From Heyndrickxia sporothermodurans (GTDB taxonomy: Bacteria > Bacillota > Bacilli > Bacillales > Bacillaceae_C), in the NCBI GenBank assembly GCA_018333075.1, contig BORH01000004.1, forward strand, positions 248,001 to 312,000: 64,000 nt of DNA. The letters are read 5' to 3'. The notes under the pieces were generated by a model. It was not told the DNA's origin. It saw only the letters and a program-made list of their open reading frames with translations, and searched no databases. The position numbers were made by a program, and so were the translations under genes. This document shows, piece by piece, positions 25,197 to 35,402 of this stretch (position 1 is the first letter of the stretch; every line of letters begins with the position of its first letter).

Positions 25197-28070
25197 TTGT
25201 TTTATGAAAAAAATAAACAACTATTCAAAAAGGTATTTCCAAAGCTTATTAGAGGATTAGATTTATATAAAGAAGATAAAGTATTTCAAAAATATTATCT
25301 AATAAATACAAAACAAGGAGTACCCTCTTTACAATTTGATGATAATAGCAAGTTGTGTTTGCTCCACAGTAAATACGATCCTTATAAAGAGGTTGCCACA
25401 ATTATAAAAAAGCATGAAAATGCTATAAAAGAGAAAGAGCACATTATCTTCATGGGAATAGGACTAGGCTACCATATAGAAATACTAAATGAAATGTACC
25501 CTAATAAAACTTTCACAATTTATGAACCTAATCCATATATATTTATAAAATTTTTAGAAAGTAGGGATTTGAGTAAATTTCCTATAAGTAAGATTAAGTA
25601 TTTATACATACTTAATGAAGATATTACTAGTAAGCAATTTCTTCAATTCTTTGCAAATAAGCAAAAAGGAGACTTCCATTTATTTATTTTACCTACATAT
25701 GAGCGTTATTTTAAAAATGAAACAGAACAATTCATGAAAGAATACTTACTAGCACTAAAATTAACAAAAACAAATGTCAGTACACAGCGTTTATTCGGAA
25801 AAAGGTGGATACTAAATAGTCTCATGAACTTCCCTACCACCTTAACAACACCTAACTTAATTTTTGAAAAAAAAGAATATTTTAAAGGAAAGCCCTTAAT
25901 TATTGCATCAGCAGGTCCATCATTATATGAAGATATTGAGCATTTGAAGGAAATTAAGGAAAAGGGATTAGCATATATATTTGCAGTTGGTTCAGCAAAT
26001 AAGGCTTTGTTAAAGAATGGTGTTGTTCCGGATGCAATAGTAACTTATGATCCTCAACCACATAATTATATGGTTTTTAATGAATTAATAGAATCTGGAC
26101 GTACTGACATTCCCATGATTTATGGTACTAGTGTGGGGTTTGAAACTTTAGAGCAATACCAAGGCCCAAAACTCCACATTATTACATCAAATGATACTAT
26201 ATCAAACTATTATTTTGATAAAACAGTTAATATTGATGTATTTGATTCATATACTGTTGCACTAATTGCCCTTCAAATTGCTATTAAAGTAGAGGCACAT
26301 CCAATAATTCTAGCAGGGCAAAACTTAGCATTCAAAAATAATCGTTATTATTCAAATGGGGTTAGTCATTCTGAATGGAATGGTGAATTAAGAGAAGAAA
26401 ACGAATTAATTGATGTTATACAAACAATAGATGTGTATGGAAATCTCATAGAAACGAATGAAAGTTTAAATAATATGAAAGTTTCAATTGAACAGTTTAT
26501 TAATCAAATTAACGATGTGAAAATTTACAATACTACTAAGGGTGGTGCTGCAATAAAAGGTGTTCCATTTGTTCCTATCGAAGATTTGTTTTCTGAAAAT
26601 TCCACTTCGAGTGTGGTTGATTTGAATTGGCATAAACTTGAAAAAAAGTTCGATTTCTCTGTGGCTTTAAAAAAGACAAAAAAAATGGAAAGGTCAATAA
26701 AACAAGTATACACTTCATATCAAAAATGTTTAAAAATACTTACAAAGTTAAATGAAAATAAGCGTTCTATGAAAGTAAATTTTATAAATAGAACTTTCAA
26801 AGAATTGGATGAAGAACTTGACAAATTGTTTTTATCTGATTTTTATCAAGTGTTTTTAAAAACCATCTTGAGTAATGAATTTGAAATTCTTAATAAAAAA
26901 ATACAGAAAATTTATCTAATAAAGGATCAAATAAACAAAATCAATGAGATATTTAATGTTTTTACGAATTTTTTAGATATTTTGAAAAGTACATTCGAAG
27001 AAATGAATGTTTATGTACAGAAAGTACTACACAGAACACTTTATGATCAGTATGAAGATCGATGGAAGACATATAATCATGATGATGGATGTTTTCATTA
27101 TATTGGAGATTGGATGAATAAAGATAAAGAATTTGCTGATTTATCCTATGACTTAGAGAATAAAAGAAAAATAGTGAAAAGAATTTGCAAATATACCTCA
27201 TCAGTTGAAAATAAAATATTATTTAAATTTCAAGGTACTGGATTACGCATACTAGGATCTGTTAATTCTGAGTCTGCATCCAAAATTAAAATAAGTATAG
27301 ATGAAAATGTAAAGTATTTTACAACTAAAAAAAATGAAATTTCTAACTTGTTAGATGCAAATATTCAACAAACAGTTTTTGAAATTAAAGGTCTAGAAGA
27401 TAAAATTCATCAAGTGAAAATTGAAATAACAAAAAATGAATTGTTTTTCTTTGAAGGAATACAAATAAATTCAAATGGTAGAGTTTATCATATAGATGAA
27501 GTTACTAATTTAAATGAATTAGAAATCGGTAAAAGAATTAGATGTAACTATAAAGCTAATTATAATAAACTAGGTGAATTTAGTAATTTAGGTTTAGAAA
27601 CTAATCTTTTCTTATCAAATATTCCCGTTTCTAATCCTGATGGAGATTTTTATTTGATAGTGGTGGATAGGGACAGAACAGGTCATAAATTAATTGCTGA
27701 TAGAGTCATACAAAATTATATCTCATATGATATTTTATCTAAAAATCAAGTTGATAAAGGAAGAATAATAAAGATAGATAATAGAGAAATACTATTAAGG
27801 CTATTAGAGGGGAAATTTAATTCAGAATCCATAGATGAGTGGTCTAAATATATATTAAATAGTGAAAAAAATGCAATCAACTGTGAATGGGGGAGTATCG
27901 GGTTAGTAGCATCTTGGATAAGAAAAATGGAAGAAAGTACTCACACTATAACAATTAGAGGGCACTTTTATCATTTTAAAAATTATGGAGAAGACAGCAC
28001 ATTTGAATATAATATTCCGTCAAACTATGTATATCATTTTGTTGGTTTTCGGCCAGTATGTATTATTTAA
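25197..28070 (+). CDS. Maf-type flagellin glycosyltransferase with long C-terminal extension
   Basis: A 957-residue protein of the motility-accessory-factor family, which transfers nonulosonic acids to flagellin Ser/Thr. An N-terminal Rossmann-like part (IIFMGIGLGYHIEILNEMYP) is followed by the DUF115/MAF_flag10 core at about 230-400 (IIASAGPSLYEDIEHLKEI, IFAVGSANKAL, VTYDPQPHN, ILAGQNLAF). A helical region follows (500-620). Typical Maf proteins end near 600-700. Here residues ~650-957 add a beta-rich domain (FKFQGTGLRILGSV) and a module with DRDRTGHKLIADR and a final HFVGFRPVCII that look like surface or phage-fibre ligand-binding domains. The start is TTG 25197, seven bases after AGGAGG; base composition is very AT-rich. 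Confidence 0.85.
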   Translation: MFYEKNKQLFKKVFPKLIRGLDLYKEDKVFQKYYLINTKQGVPSLQFDDNSKLCLLHSKYDPYKEVATIIKKHENAIKEKEHIIFMGIGLGYHIEILNEMYPNKTFTIYEPNPYIFIKFLESRDLSKFPISKIKYLYILNEDITSKQFLQFFANKQKGDFHLFILPTYERYFKNETEQFMKEYLLALKLTKTNVSTQRLFGKRWILNSLMNFPTTLTTPNLIFEKKEYFKGKPLIIASAGPSLYEDIEHLKEIKEKGLAYIFAVGSANKALLKNGVVPDAIVTYDPQPHNYMVFNELIESGRTDIPMIYGTSVGFETLEQYQGPKLHIITSNDTISNYYFDKTVNIDVFDSYTVALIALQIAIKVEAHPIILAGQNLAFKNNRYYSNGVSHSEWNGELREENELIDVIQTIDVYGNLIETNESLNNMKVSIEQFINQINDVKIYNTTKGGAAIKGVPFVPIEDLFSENSTSSVVDLNWHKLEKKFDFSVALKKTKKMERSIKQVYTSYQKCLKILTKLNENKRSMKVNFINRTFKELDEELDKLFLSDFYQVFLKTILSNEFEILNKKIQKIYLIKDQINKINEIFNVFTNFLDILKSTFEEMNVYVQKVLHRTLYDQYEDRWKTYNHDDGCFHYIGDWMNKDKEFADLSYDLENKRKIVKRICKYTSSVENKILFKFQGTGLRILGSVNSESASKIKISIDENVKYFTTKKNEISNLLDANIQQTVFEIKGLEDKIHQVKIEITKNELFFFEGIQINSNGRVYHIDEVTNLNELEIGKRIRCNYKANYNKLGEFSNLGLETNLFLSNIPVSNPDGDFYLIVVDRDRTGHKLIADRVIQNYISYDILSKNQVDKGRIIKIDNREILLRLLEGKFNSESIDEWSKYILNSEKNAINCEWGSIGLVASWIRKMEESTHTITIRGHFYHFKNYGEDSTFEYNIPSNYVYHFVGFRPVCII

Positions 28071-28089
28071 TAAAAGGAAGGTAGTATGA

Positions 28090-29733
28090 ATGCATAATAT
28101 ATTAAATGAAGAGTTAATAATATTTGGCACAGGATCTCTTGCAAACAAGTTAACCAAAGAACTACAAAAATATAATGCGAATATACAATTCTTTGTAGAT
28201 AATAATAAGATGAAGCAAAATCAATTTTTTCTAGGGTACCCAATTTACCATCCCTCAATCTTGAATAGCAATATGACAAAAAAAACTAAAATTGTAATAG
28301 CTAGTAGTTTTTATGAAGCTATAGAGGAACAATTATTGGAAAATGGATTTAAAAAAAATATAGATTTTGTTAATGTTTATGAAATTTTCGGAAAACTAAT
28401 AAAACCTCAAAAAATGTCAGGATATTATCACGAGTTATTTAATCTTAATTATGAATATTTCCCTACAATAGATGATGTAGGGGTAGTTTTCAAAAAAGAG
28501 AAAAAAATCTATAGAGCAATTTTTAATAACAATGTGAAATTTACAAAAGAGATATTATCAATACTTAAGGAAAGGGATTTTTATCAAGAAGATGTAGTAA
28601 AAACCAATATATCTAATATTAAGATACCTGGGTATCCACTAATATTAGAACATAAATATATCGAATACTGCTCTACATCAGAGCAATGGTCTATGAGCAT
28701 GTTTAAAGATGCAGCATTATTTCTATTAAATTTATTAATTAAATTACATATGGATAATCTTACTTTAAAGGATGCACATGGGCTAAATATAGTTTTTTCA
28801 AATAATAAATACACTTTAATAGATTTCGGTTCTATTATTAAAGGTAGATTAAATGTTGATACAATAGATGAATTTATTCAATGTTATATTAATCCAATGT
28901 TAATGTTTTCAAAAGGTAAAAGTAGAGATTATTATCATTATAATCAAAAGGGGTTTTTACCTAAAGAAATGATTAGGGGATATTTATTCGAAAAAGAGAA
29001 TATAGAATATATTAAAAAGTATGAAGATGTTGTAAAAAAAATACATCTCGGGAAATTAGTTGAGGCAGTAGAATTATTAAGAAATTGGATTATGAATATT
29101 TCTCAGGGATTTCAATTAAATGAATCAATGTGGGCGAATTACCAGGATTCCAAAATGTTCGACAACTTATTAGAAAGGAAATATTGGAACATAAAACAAA
29201 AAAAGGTGATGGAATTTGTTGAGGAAATTAATCCCAAAAATATGATAGATATTGCAGGAAATAATGGCTGGTATAGCATGGCTGCAGAGAAATTATTTAA
29301 TATAAATAGCGTCCTTGTTGATGCTGATATGTTAAGTGTGGATAGAGCATATCAATATATAAAAATATATAATTCAACAAATTTACCTGTGGTAATGGAC
29401 TTTGCTAAATTAAATAATGATAAGGGATTCTTAATAAATAATAGTAAATACAAATTTGATCTTGTTTTATCACTTGCTATAATACATCATCTTGTTTTTA
29501 GTAACCACCTTTCTTTTTTTGATATTCGAAACACTTTGTATGAGATTGTAGAAGATTATCTTATAATTGAGTTCATAGATCGCCATGATGAGTATGTCTC
29601 TAAATGGCTTAATAGTTATTTTGATTGGTATAATATTTCCTTTTTTAAGGAGGTTTTTCAAGAAAAATTTATGTTGATATCAAAAGAAAATATTTCAGAA
29701 TCTCGTACTTTATTCTTATTTAAAAAGTTTTAG
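28090..29733 (+). CDS. Three-module protein: Rossmann-like, kinase-like and SAM methyltransferase
   Basis: A 547-residue cytosolic protein with three recognisable parts. Residues 1-95: a Rossmann-like module (LIIFGTGSLANKL, FFVDN, IVIASSFYEAIEEQLLENGF) shared with four neighbours. Residues ~130-270: a kinase-like region with a catalytic-loop-like LTLKDAHGLNIVF near 225 and LIDFGS near 243, as in aminoglycoside/protein kinase folds. Residues ~370-545: a class I methyltransferase with motif I DIAGNNGWYS near 386 and DLVLSLAIIHHLV near 456. The latter two parts resemble the kinase-plus-methyltransferase proteins seen in polysaccharide loci (NoeA-like). The substrate is unknown; a sugar on the flagellin glycan is likely from context. 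Confidence 0.75.
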   Translation: MHNILNEELIIFGTGSLANKLTKELQKYNANIQFFVDNNKMKQNQFFLGYPIYHPSILNSNMTKKTKIVIASSFYEAIEEQLLENGFKKNIDFVNVYEIFGKLIKPQKMSGYYHELFNLNYEYFPTIDDVGVVFKKEKKIYRAIFNNNVKFTKEILSILKERDFYQEDVVKTNISNIKIPGYPLILEHKYIEYCSTSEQWSMSMFKDAALFLLNLLIKLHMDNLTLKDAHGLNIVFSNNKYTLIDFGSIIKGRLNVDTIDEFIQCYINPMLMFSKGKSRDYYHYNQKGFLPKEMIRGYLFEKENIEYIKKYEDVVKKIHLGKLVEAVELLRNWIMNISQGFQLNESMWANYQDSKMFDNLLERKYWNIKQKKVMEFVEEINPKNMIDIAGNNGWYSMAAEKLFNINSVLVDADMLSVDRAYQYIKIYNSTNLPVVMDFAKLNNDKGFLINNSKYKFDLVLSLAIIHHLVFSNHLSFFDIRNTLYEIVEDYLIIEFIDRHDEYVSKWLNSYFDWYNISFFKEVFQEKFMLISKENISESRTLFLFKKF

Positions 29734-29836
29734 TTTTAAAAATTCTTTTTTAAAATTTCTTATAAAATACAGTGATACAATTTAGTTATTGATATTATAA
29801 TTATTTGTATATTATTTATTAAGGAGAGAATATTTT

Positions 29837-30757
29837 TTGATAAAATTTCAAAAATTATTTGAAGCATATCAATTAGTGCATAAATTTAGTAATAATAAGA
29901 AAATAATGTTGTTTGGAACTGGAACAGCATCGTTTAAAGTTTCTATATTTATGTCAATGATTAATAAAGATATTTCATGTTACATAGATAATGATCCAAA
30001 AAAGTGGAATAAATATTTTATGAATAAAAAGATACTTCCACCGGATATTTTAAACAGTGTAGATAGAAATAAAATTATAATTATTATTGCATCCCAGTAT
30101 TATGAGGAAATTTATATTCAGTTGGAGAAACTGGGGTTTAAAAAAAATGTAAATATGCTTACATTAAATAACTTTAATAATATTGACTATACTACTTTAA
30201 CAAAAAGAACAATAAATGGAGTGGAAGTTGGTAGATTTACTTATGGTTACGAAGGACATACTTATCAAGGATCGCTTTTGGAAAAAATCGGATCATTTTG
30301 TTCAATAAATCACTCAGTAAAAATAGGTGAAGTAAATCATCCAATGAATTTTATTACTACCCACCCAATTTTATATACTGCTAAGGATGAAATATTGGGG
30401 TACGAGGGTGTTCCAGGTATATTACCACAAAAGGATATTATTAATATTTATGATTTACATAATAATAAAAAAATAGTTATAGGCAATGATGTTTGGATTG
30501 GGGCAAATGTAATAGTTTTACCTTCTGTTACAATCAATAACGGCGCTATTATTGGCGCGGGTGCTATAGTAACCAAAGATGTGCCTGCATATGCAATAGT
30601 TGTTGGATCTCCTGCAAGAGTTATTAAATATAGATTCAATCAAAAAGAAATTGATATTTTGAATAAGGTAAAATGGTGGGATTGGTCTATTAATGAAATT
30701 ATAGAAAATGTCAATCTACTAAAGAATCCCAAAAATTTTTTTGAAACATATAAATAG
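29837..30757 (+). CDS. CatB-type hexapeptide O-acetyltransferase with N-terminal Rossmann-like module
   Basis: A 306-residue protein. Residues ~18-105 are the shared Rossmann-like module ([42 protein letters not shown]). Residues ~130-290 form a left-handed beta-helix acetyltransferase with the xenobiotic-acetyltransferase pattern ([20 protein letters not shown] with the probable catalytic His, then [19 protein letters not shown] and [21 protein letters not shown]). It probably O-acetylates a sugar of the glycan. TTG start after AAGGAG. It could instead be the missing N-acetyltransferase of the Pse pathway, but PseH is a GNAT enzyme, not this fold. Confidence 0.85.
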   Translation: MIKFQKLFEAYQLVHKFSNNKKIMLFGTGTASFKVSIFMSMINKDISCYIDNDPKKWNKYFMNKKILPPDILNSVDRNKIIIIIASQYYEEIYIQLEKLGFKKNVNMLTLNNFNNIDYTTLTKRTINGVEVGRFTYGYEGHTYQGSLLEKIGSFCSINHSVKIGEVNHPMNFITTHPILYTAKDEILGYEGVPGILPQKDIINIYDLHNNKKIVIGNDVWIGANVIVLPSVTINNGAIIGAGAIVTKDVPAYAIVVGSPARVIKYRFNQKEIDILNKVKWWDWSINEIIENVNLLKNPKNFFETYK

Positions 30758-30788
30758 TTATCTCAATATAGATATAAGGATGGTTTAT

Positions 30789-31853
30789 TTGAAAAAAAAA
30801 GCATTAATTACTGGTATAAATGGCCAAGATGGAGCTTATTTAACTAGATTTTTATTAAATAAAGGTTATGAAGTACATGGATTAGTCAGGCGGTCTTCTT
30901 TAGGAAATCTAAATAGAATTGAAGATATTCTATATTCATTTCAAAATATTGGTACTATAAAATTGCATTATGGTGATATGACAGATTCAACAAATATTAT
31001 TAGATTGATTCGTGAAATATTGCCAGATGAAGTATATAATTTAGCAGCACAAAGTCACGTAAAAGTTTCATTTGATACACCTGAATATACTGCTAATGCG
31101 GATGCAATTGGAACTCTTCGTATTCTTGAAGCAATAAGAATTCTTGGATTGGAAAATAAAACTAAATTTTATCAAGCTTCAACTAGTGAACTGTACGGAA
31201 AAGTTCAAGAGGTACCTCAATCTGAAATAACTCCCTTTTACCCCAGAAGTCCGTATGCTGCTGCTAAACTGTATGCATACTGGGTAACGGTTAATTATCG
31301 TGAAGCATATAAAATTTTTGCTTGTAATGGAATTTTATTTAATCATGAATCTCCTTTACGTGGAGAAAGTTTTGTAACAAAAAAAATAACAATGGCAGTT
31401 ACAAAAATAAAATATGGCTTACAAGATAAATTATATTTAGGTAACCTTGATGCAAAACGTGATTGGGGTTATGCAGAAGACTATGTGGAAGCTATGTGGT
31501 TAATGTTACAACAGGATAAACCAGATGATTTTGTAATTGCAACTGGTGAAACGCATACTGTTAGAGAATTTGTAGAAAAGGCATTTAAAGAGGTTGATAT
31601 TCAAATTGAATGGAAGGGAACAGGTATTGATGAAAAAGCTATCGACACTTCAACTGGAAAAGTAGTTGTTGAAATAAATAAAAACTATTTTAGGCCAACT
31701 GAAGTTGATTTGCTTTTAGGAAATCCGACAAAGGCGAAAAAAGTATTAAATTGGCAATCAAAAACTTCATTTGAAAACCTAATAAAAATTATGATTAATG
31801 CCGATATAAAGAATGTAGAGAAAGAATTGTTGTTAAAGAAAGCTGGTTTTTAA
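30789..31853 (+). CDS. gmd: GDP-mannose 4,6-dehydratase
   Basis: Converts GDP-D-mannose to GDP-4-keto-6-deoxy-D-mannose. The 354-residue SDR has [20 protein letters not shown] (nucleotide motif), [25 protein letters not shown], the catalytic region [14 protein letters not shown] and YAAAK. The family-specific [16 protein letters not shown] and [20 protein letters not shown] are also present. The start is taken as TTG 30789, eight bases after AAGGA; ATG 30780 lies inside the ribosome site. GDP-fucose synthase follows after 18 bases. Confidence 0.93.
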   Translation: MKKKALITGINGQDGAYLTRFLLNKGYEVHGLVRRSSLGNLNRIEDILYSFQNIGTIKLHYGDMTDSTNIIRLIREILPDEVYNLAAQSHVKVSFDTPEYTANADAIGTLRILEAIRILGLENKTKFYQASTSELYGKVQEVPQSEITPFYPRSPYAAAKLYAYWVTVNYREAYKIFACNGILFNHESPLRGESFVTKKITMAVTKIKYGLQDKLYLGNLDAKRDWGYAEDYVEAMWLMLQQDKPDDFVIATGETHTVREFVEKAFKEVDIQIEWKGTGIDEKAIDTSTGKVVVEINKNYFRPTEVDLLLGNPTKAKKVLNWQSKTSFENLIKIMINADIKNVEKELLLKKAGF

Positions 31854-31871
31854 GAAAAGGGTGAATTACTG

Positions 31872-32816
31872 ATGAATAAGAGCTCTAAAATTTATGTAGC
31901 TGGCCACAATGGTTTAGTTGGCTCAGCTATAATAAGGAAACTGGAATCTAAAGGTTATCAAAATATTGTAAAACGGACAAGTCAAGAGCTCGATCTGCGA
32001 AAACAAGCCGCAGTCGAGTATTTTTTTGAAAATGAAAAGCCTGAGTACGTATTTTTAGCGGCAGCTAAAGTTGGAGGGATTTTAGCAAATGCAAAAAATC
32101 CAGGTGAGTTTTTATATGATAATGTAATGATACAAACAAATATAATCGAAGCATCTAAGAACTTTGGTGTAAAAAAACTACTTTTTTTAGGTAGTACATG
32201 TATTTATCCTAAAATGGCACCTCAACCTTTAAAAGAGGAGTATCTTTTAACAGGAGAATTAGAACCTACAAATGAGCCTTATGCTATAGCAAAGATTACT
32301 GGAATTAAAATGTGTAAATCATATAATGAACAATACGGTACTAATTTTATTAGTGTAATGCCAACTAATTTATACGGTCCAAACGATAACTTTGATTTAA
32401 AGACATCACACGTTTTACCTGCTTTATTAAGAAAAGTACATGAAGCAAAACTAAACAATTCACCATATGTAGAGGTTTGGGGAACTGGTCATCCATTTAG
32501 AGAATTTCTCCATGTAGATGATATGGCCGATGCTTGCGTTTATTTAATGGAGAATTATAGTTATAAAGAGATTGGTGAAATAATAAATATAGGCACTGGA
32601 GAAGAAATTTCTATAAAAGATCTAGTTGATTTAATTGTTTCAGTAGTTAATTATCGTGGAGATATTAAATTCGATCCATTGAAACCAGATGGTACTCCAC
32701 GAAAACTAACAGATATTCAGAAATTAAATAAATTGAATTGGAAATCTAGAATTTCCTTGAAAAAAGGTATTGAGGAAACCTATGAGTGGTATATAAGGGA
32801 GAAAAAGTATGAATAA
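31872..32816 (+). CDS. fcl: GDP-L-fucose synthase
   Basis: Epimerase-reductase making GDP-L-fucose from the Gmd product with NADPH. The 314 residues show VAGHNGLVGSAIIRKLE at the N-terminus, LAAAKVGGILANAKNPGEF near 60, GSTCIYPKMAPQPLKEEYLL near 107, and YAIAK as the catalytic Tyr-Lys pair near 135. All are typical of Fcl/WcaG. It overlaps the next gene by eight bases, so the pathway and a glycosyltransferase are translated together. Confidence 0.93.
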   Translation: MNKSSKIYVAGHNGLVGSAIIRKLESKGYQNIVKRTSQELDLRKQAAVEYFFENEKPEYVFLAAAKVGGILANAKNPGEFLYDNVMIQTNIIEASKNFGVKKLLFLGSTCIYPKMAPQPLKEEYLLTGELEPTNEPYAIAKITGIKMCKSYNEQYGTNFISVMPTNLYGPNDNFDLKTSHVLPALLRKVHEAKLNNSPYVEVWGTGHPFREFLHVDDMADACVYLMENYSYKEIGEIINIGTGEEISIKDLVDLIVSVVNYRGDIKFDPLKPDGTPRKLTDIQKLNKLNWKSRISLKKGIEETYEWYIREKKYE

Positions 32817-33927
32817 AAAGCCACCTAAATTAAGCATTATTACAGCATGTTACAACAGTGAAAAAACGATAGAACAAACAATTAAAAGCATAATTAATCA
32901 AACCTATCCAAACATCGAATATATTATAATAGATGGAAAATCTACTGATAATACAATGGAAATAGTTTACCAATATAAGAATGATATAGATATAATAATA
33001 TCTGAAAAAGACAATGGTGTTTATGATGCTTTTAATAAAGGAGTACGAAACGCACAAGGGCAATATATTATGTTTATTAATGCAGATGATTATTTAGTCG
33101 ACATGGAAATAATAGATAGATTAATGAATTTTACCCTCTGTCAGGGAAATCCTATTTGTGTATATGGGGATATACTAATAAAGAATGAAAAAACAGGATT
33201 TATTAAAAGACATGGAAAGAAAATTACTTTAAACCATATTAGAAAAGGTAGTATGCCTCCTCATCAAGGAATAATTATTTTAAAGTCTATTATTAAAGAA
33301 TTTGGTGGTTTTAATACAAAATTTAAAATACGTGCAGATTACCACCTTTTGGTAAAAGTCTTTTTGAAATATGAAAGTGAAATTTATTATTTTCCGGAAC
33401 TAATTACTGTTTTTCGTTTAGGAGGACTTTCAAGTAACTTAGAAAACAGGAAAGTGTTGAATAAAGAAACAAAATTAATCATTGATGAGTTGATTGTTAA
33501 TTCAAATTACCAGATTTCTAATTTAACTTCAAATGAAAATTACATGCGATATTGGCTAGAAAGTATTATTTTCTCTAATAAATCTATTAGTGATTATTTA
33601 ACTAAACTTAATATAAAGAAGGTTGCTATTTTTGGCAGTGGAGACATGGGTCTATTAATTTCTCAAGACATGAAGAATCAAGGTATAGAACCTATATGCT
33701 TTTTAGATAACAATAATTCAAGAATAGGACTTGAGATGAATAATATTCCTATTGTAGATCCGCTATGGCTAATTGATAATAGTAATTTAGTAGATGCAAT
33801 TATATTAGGGTTTCAAGGGAATCATGAGGTAGAAGTAATAGCTCAACTTAAATCTATAATAAATGGTAACAATATACCAATTGTTAATTGGAGAGATTTG
33901 GTTATTAAGATCTATTCAGATTGTTAA
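32809..33927 (+). CDS. GT2 glycosyltransferase with C-terminal Rossmann-like module
   Basis: A 372-residue protein. Residues 8-230 are a GT-A domain of family 2 (LSIITACYNSEKTIEQTIKS, IIIDGKSTDNTMEI, ISEKDNGVYDAFNKG, and the DxD-like INADDYL near 90). The KDNGVYDAFNKG form is that of WcaA/colanic-type enzymes. Residues ~268-365 repeat the Rossmann-like module of the neighbours (VAIFGSGDMGLLI, CFLDNNNSRIG, AIILGFQGNHEVEVIAQL). No membrane segment is seen. The donor may be GDP-fucose, whose synthase gene overlaps it; that is inference. Confidence 0.87.
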   Translation: MNKKPPKLSIITACYNSEKTIEQTIKSIINQTYPNIEYIIIDGKSTDNTMEIVYQYKNDIDIIISEKDNGVYDAFNKGVRNAQGQYIMFINADDYLVDMEIIDRLMNFTLCQGNPICVYGDILIKNEKTGFIKRHGKKITLNHIRKGSMPPHQGIIILKSIIKEFGGFNTKFKIRADYHLLVKVFLKYESEIYYFPELITVFRLGGLSSNLENRKVLNKETKLIIDELIVNSNYQISNLTSNENYMRYWLESIIFSNKSISDYLTKLNIKKVAIFGSGDMGLLISQDMKNQGIEPICFLDNNNSRIGLEMNNIPIVDPLWLIDNSNLVDAIILGFQGNHEVEVIAQLKSIINGNNIPIVNWRDLVIKIYSDC

Positions 33928-34005
33928 AAGGAATATCAAAAGTTAAAGCAAGTATTGTAAATTATTAGATTTATAAACTATGAATTCTTGGGAAGTGAAA
34001 TAGCC

Positions 34006-35376
34006 ATGAAAACAATATTATTATCAGGTGGATCAGGAAAGAGATTATGGCCATTATCTAATGATTCCCGAGCAAAGCAATTTTTAAAAGTATTAAAGAA
34101 TAAACAAGGAAGACATGAATCTATGATTCAACGAGTATGGACTCAGCTTAGCCATTATCAAAATAAGAGTGAAGTATTGATTACAACAAGTCAATCGCAA
34201 GTTGAAATTTTAAAAAGACAAATTAGTGACGATGTAACTATTATAGTTGAACCTGAAAGAAGAGATACATTCCCTGCAATTGCATTAGCATGTAGTTATT
34301 TATTTTCGGAAATGCAAATTTCTGAAGAAGAGATCATTAGTGTGGTTTCCGTTGATTCATTTGTAAATGAAAATTTTTATAAGAAAATTTTTAAATTGGA
34401 AGAACTTATAGAAGAAACTGGAGCACAGATTGCAATGATTGGCGTTAAACCCACTTATCCCTCTTCAAAATATGGATATCTTATTCCAAAAGGTTTTGAC
34501 TCTTACTTAAATGTAACAAAGTTTATTGAAAAGCCGTCAGAAGAAAGGGCATCAAAGTTAATTGAAAGTGGTGCATATTGGAATAGCGGGGTTTTTGCAT
34601 TTCCATTGAAATTAGTACTCGAAGATTTAATTAAGAAAGGTCTACCAGTAAATTATAACCAATTAAAAAGAGAATTTTTTAAACTTCCCAAAAAAAGTTT
34701 TGACTACGAGATTGTAGAACAACTAACAAATATAGTTGCATTGAAATATGAAGGCTATTGGAAAGATCTTGGAACATGGAATACATTATCTGAGGAGATG
34801 AGTCAAAATATAACTGGTATGGGAGAACTTAGCGATGATAGTGTAAATACTCATATAATAAATGAGCTAAACCTTCCGATAAAAGTATTAGGAATTTCAA
34901 ATGCAGTTATTGCAGCATGTCCTGATGGGATATTAGTTACGGAAAAATCAGCTAGTTCACGGATGAAAGAGTTTGAGTTTGTGAATATGCTTGATCAGCC
35001 GATGTATAAAGAATATACATGGGGTTGGTATAAAGTACTTGACCATTCAAGGAAGTTAGTCAATGAAATTTCTACAATACATATTCATATTGATAGAGGA
35101 TACAGTTTAAAGTACAACATACATGAATTTCATGACAAATCATGGACTATAATTTCTGGAGTGGGAGAAGTTGTAATAAATGAAAAAAAGAAAATTGTAA
35201 AACCAGGTGATGTGTTTAAAATACCAAGATGTTCTGAATATAGAGTTTCTGCGTTAGAAGATTTAGAAATAATTGAAGTTCAAATTGGAGAAAAGGTAAA
35301 ATCTGATGGAGCTTTTGGAATTAAGTCAATTGAATTAGGTGGAGAAGATAAAGAGCATTACAAGATTACTATTTAG
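34006..35376 (+). CDS. manC: Mannose-1-phosphate guanylyltransferase with cupin domain
   Basis: Makes GDP-mannose from GTP and mannose-1-phosphate, feeding Gmd. The 456-residue product has a nucleotidyltransferase domain (ILLSGGSGKRLWPLSNDSRAKQFL at the start with the pyrophosphorylase loop; FIEKPSEERASKLIESGAYW near 170). The C-terminal cupin resembles that of ManC/phosphomannose isomerase type II (HEFHDKSWTIISGVGEVVI, KPGDVFKIPRCSEYRV). Whether the cupin has isomerase activity cannot be judged. No phosphomannomutase gene is in the island. ATG 34006 is chosen over TTG 33988. Confidence 0.9.
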   Translation: MKTILLSGGSGKRLWPLSNDSRAKQFLKVLKNKQGRHESMIQRVWTQLSHYQNKSEVLITTSQSQVEILKRQISDDVTIIVEPERRDTFPAIALACSYLFSEMQISEEEIISVVSVDSFVNENFYKKIFKLEELIEETGAQIAMIGVKPTYPSSKYGYLIPKGFDSYLNVTKFIEKPSEERASKLIESGAYWNSGVFAFPLKLVLEDLIKKGLPVNYNQLKREFFKLPKKSFDYEIVEQLTNIVALKYEGYWKDLGTWNTLSEEMSQNITGMGELSDDSVNTHIINELNLPIKVLGISNAVIAACPDGILVTEKSASSRMKEFEFVNMLDQPMYKEYTWGWYKVLDHSRKLVNEISTIHIHIDRGYSLKYNIHEFHDKSWTIISGVGEVVINEKKKIVKPGDVFKIPRCSEYRVSALEDLEIIEVQIGEKVKSDGAFGIKSIELGGEDKEHYKITI

Positions 35377-35402
35377 TAAAGAATGTGGTTTAAGAGGAAA
35401 AG

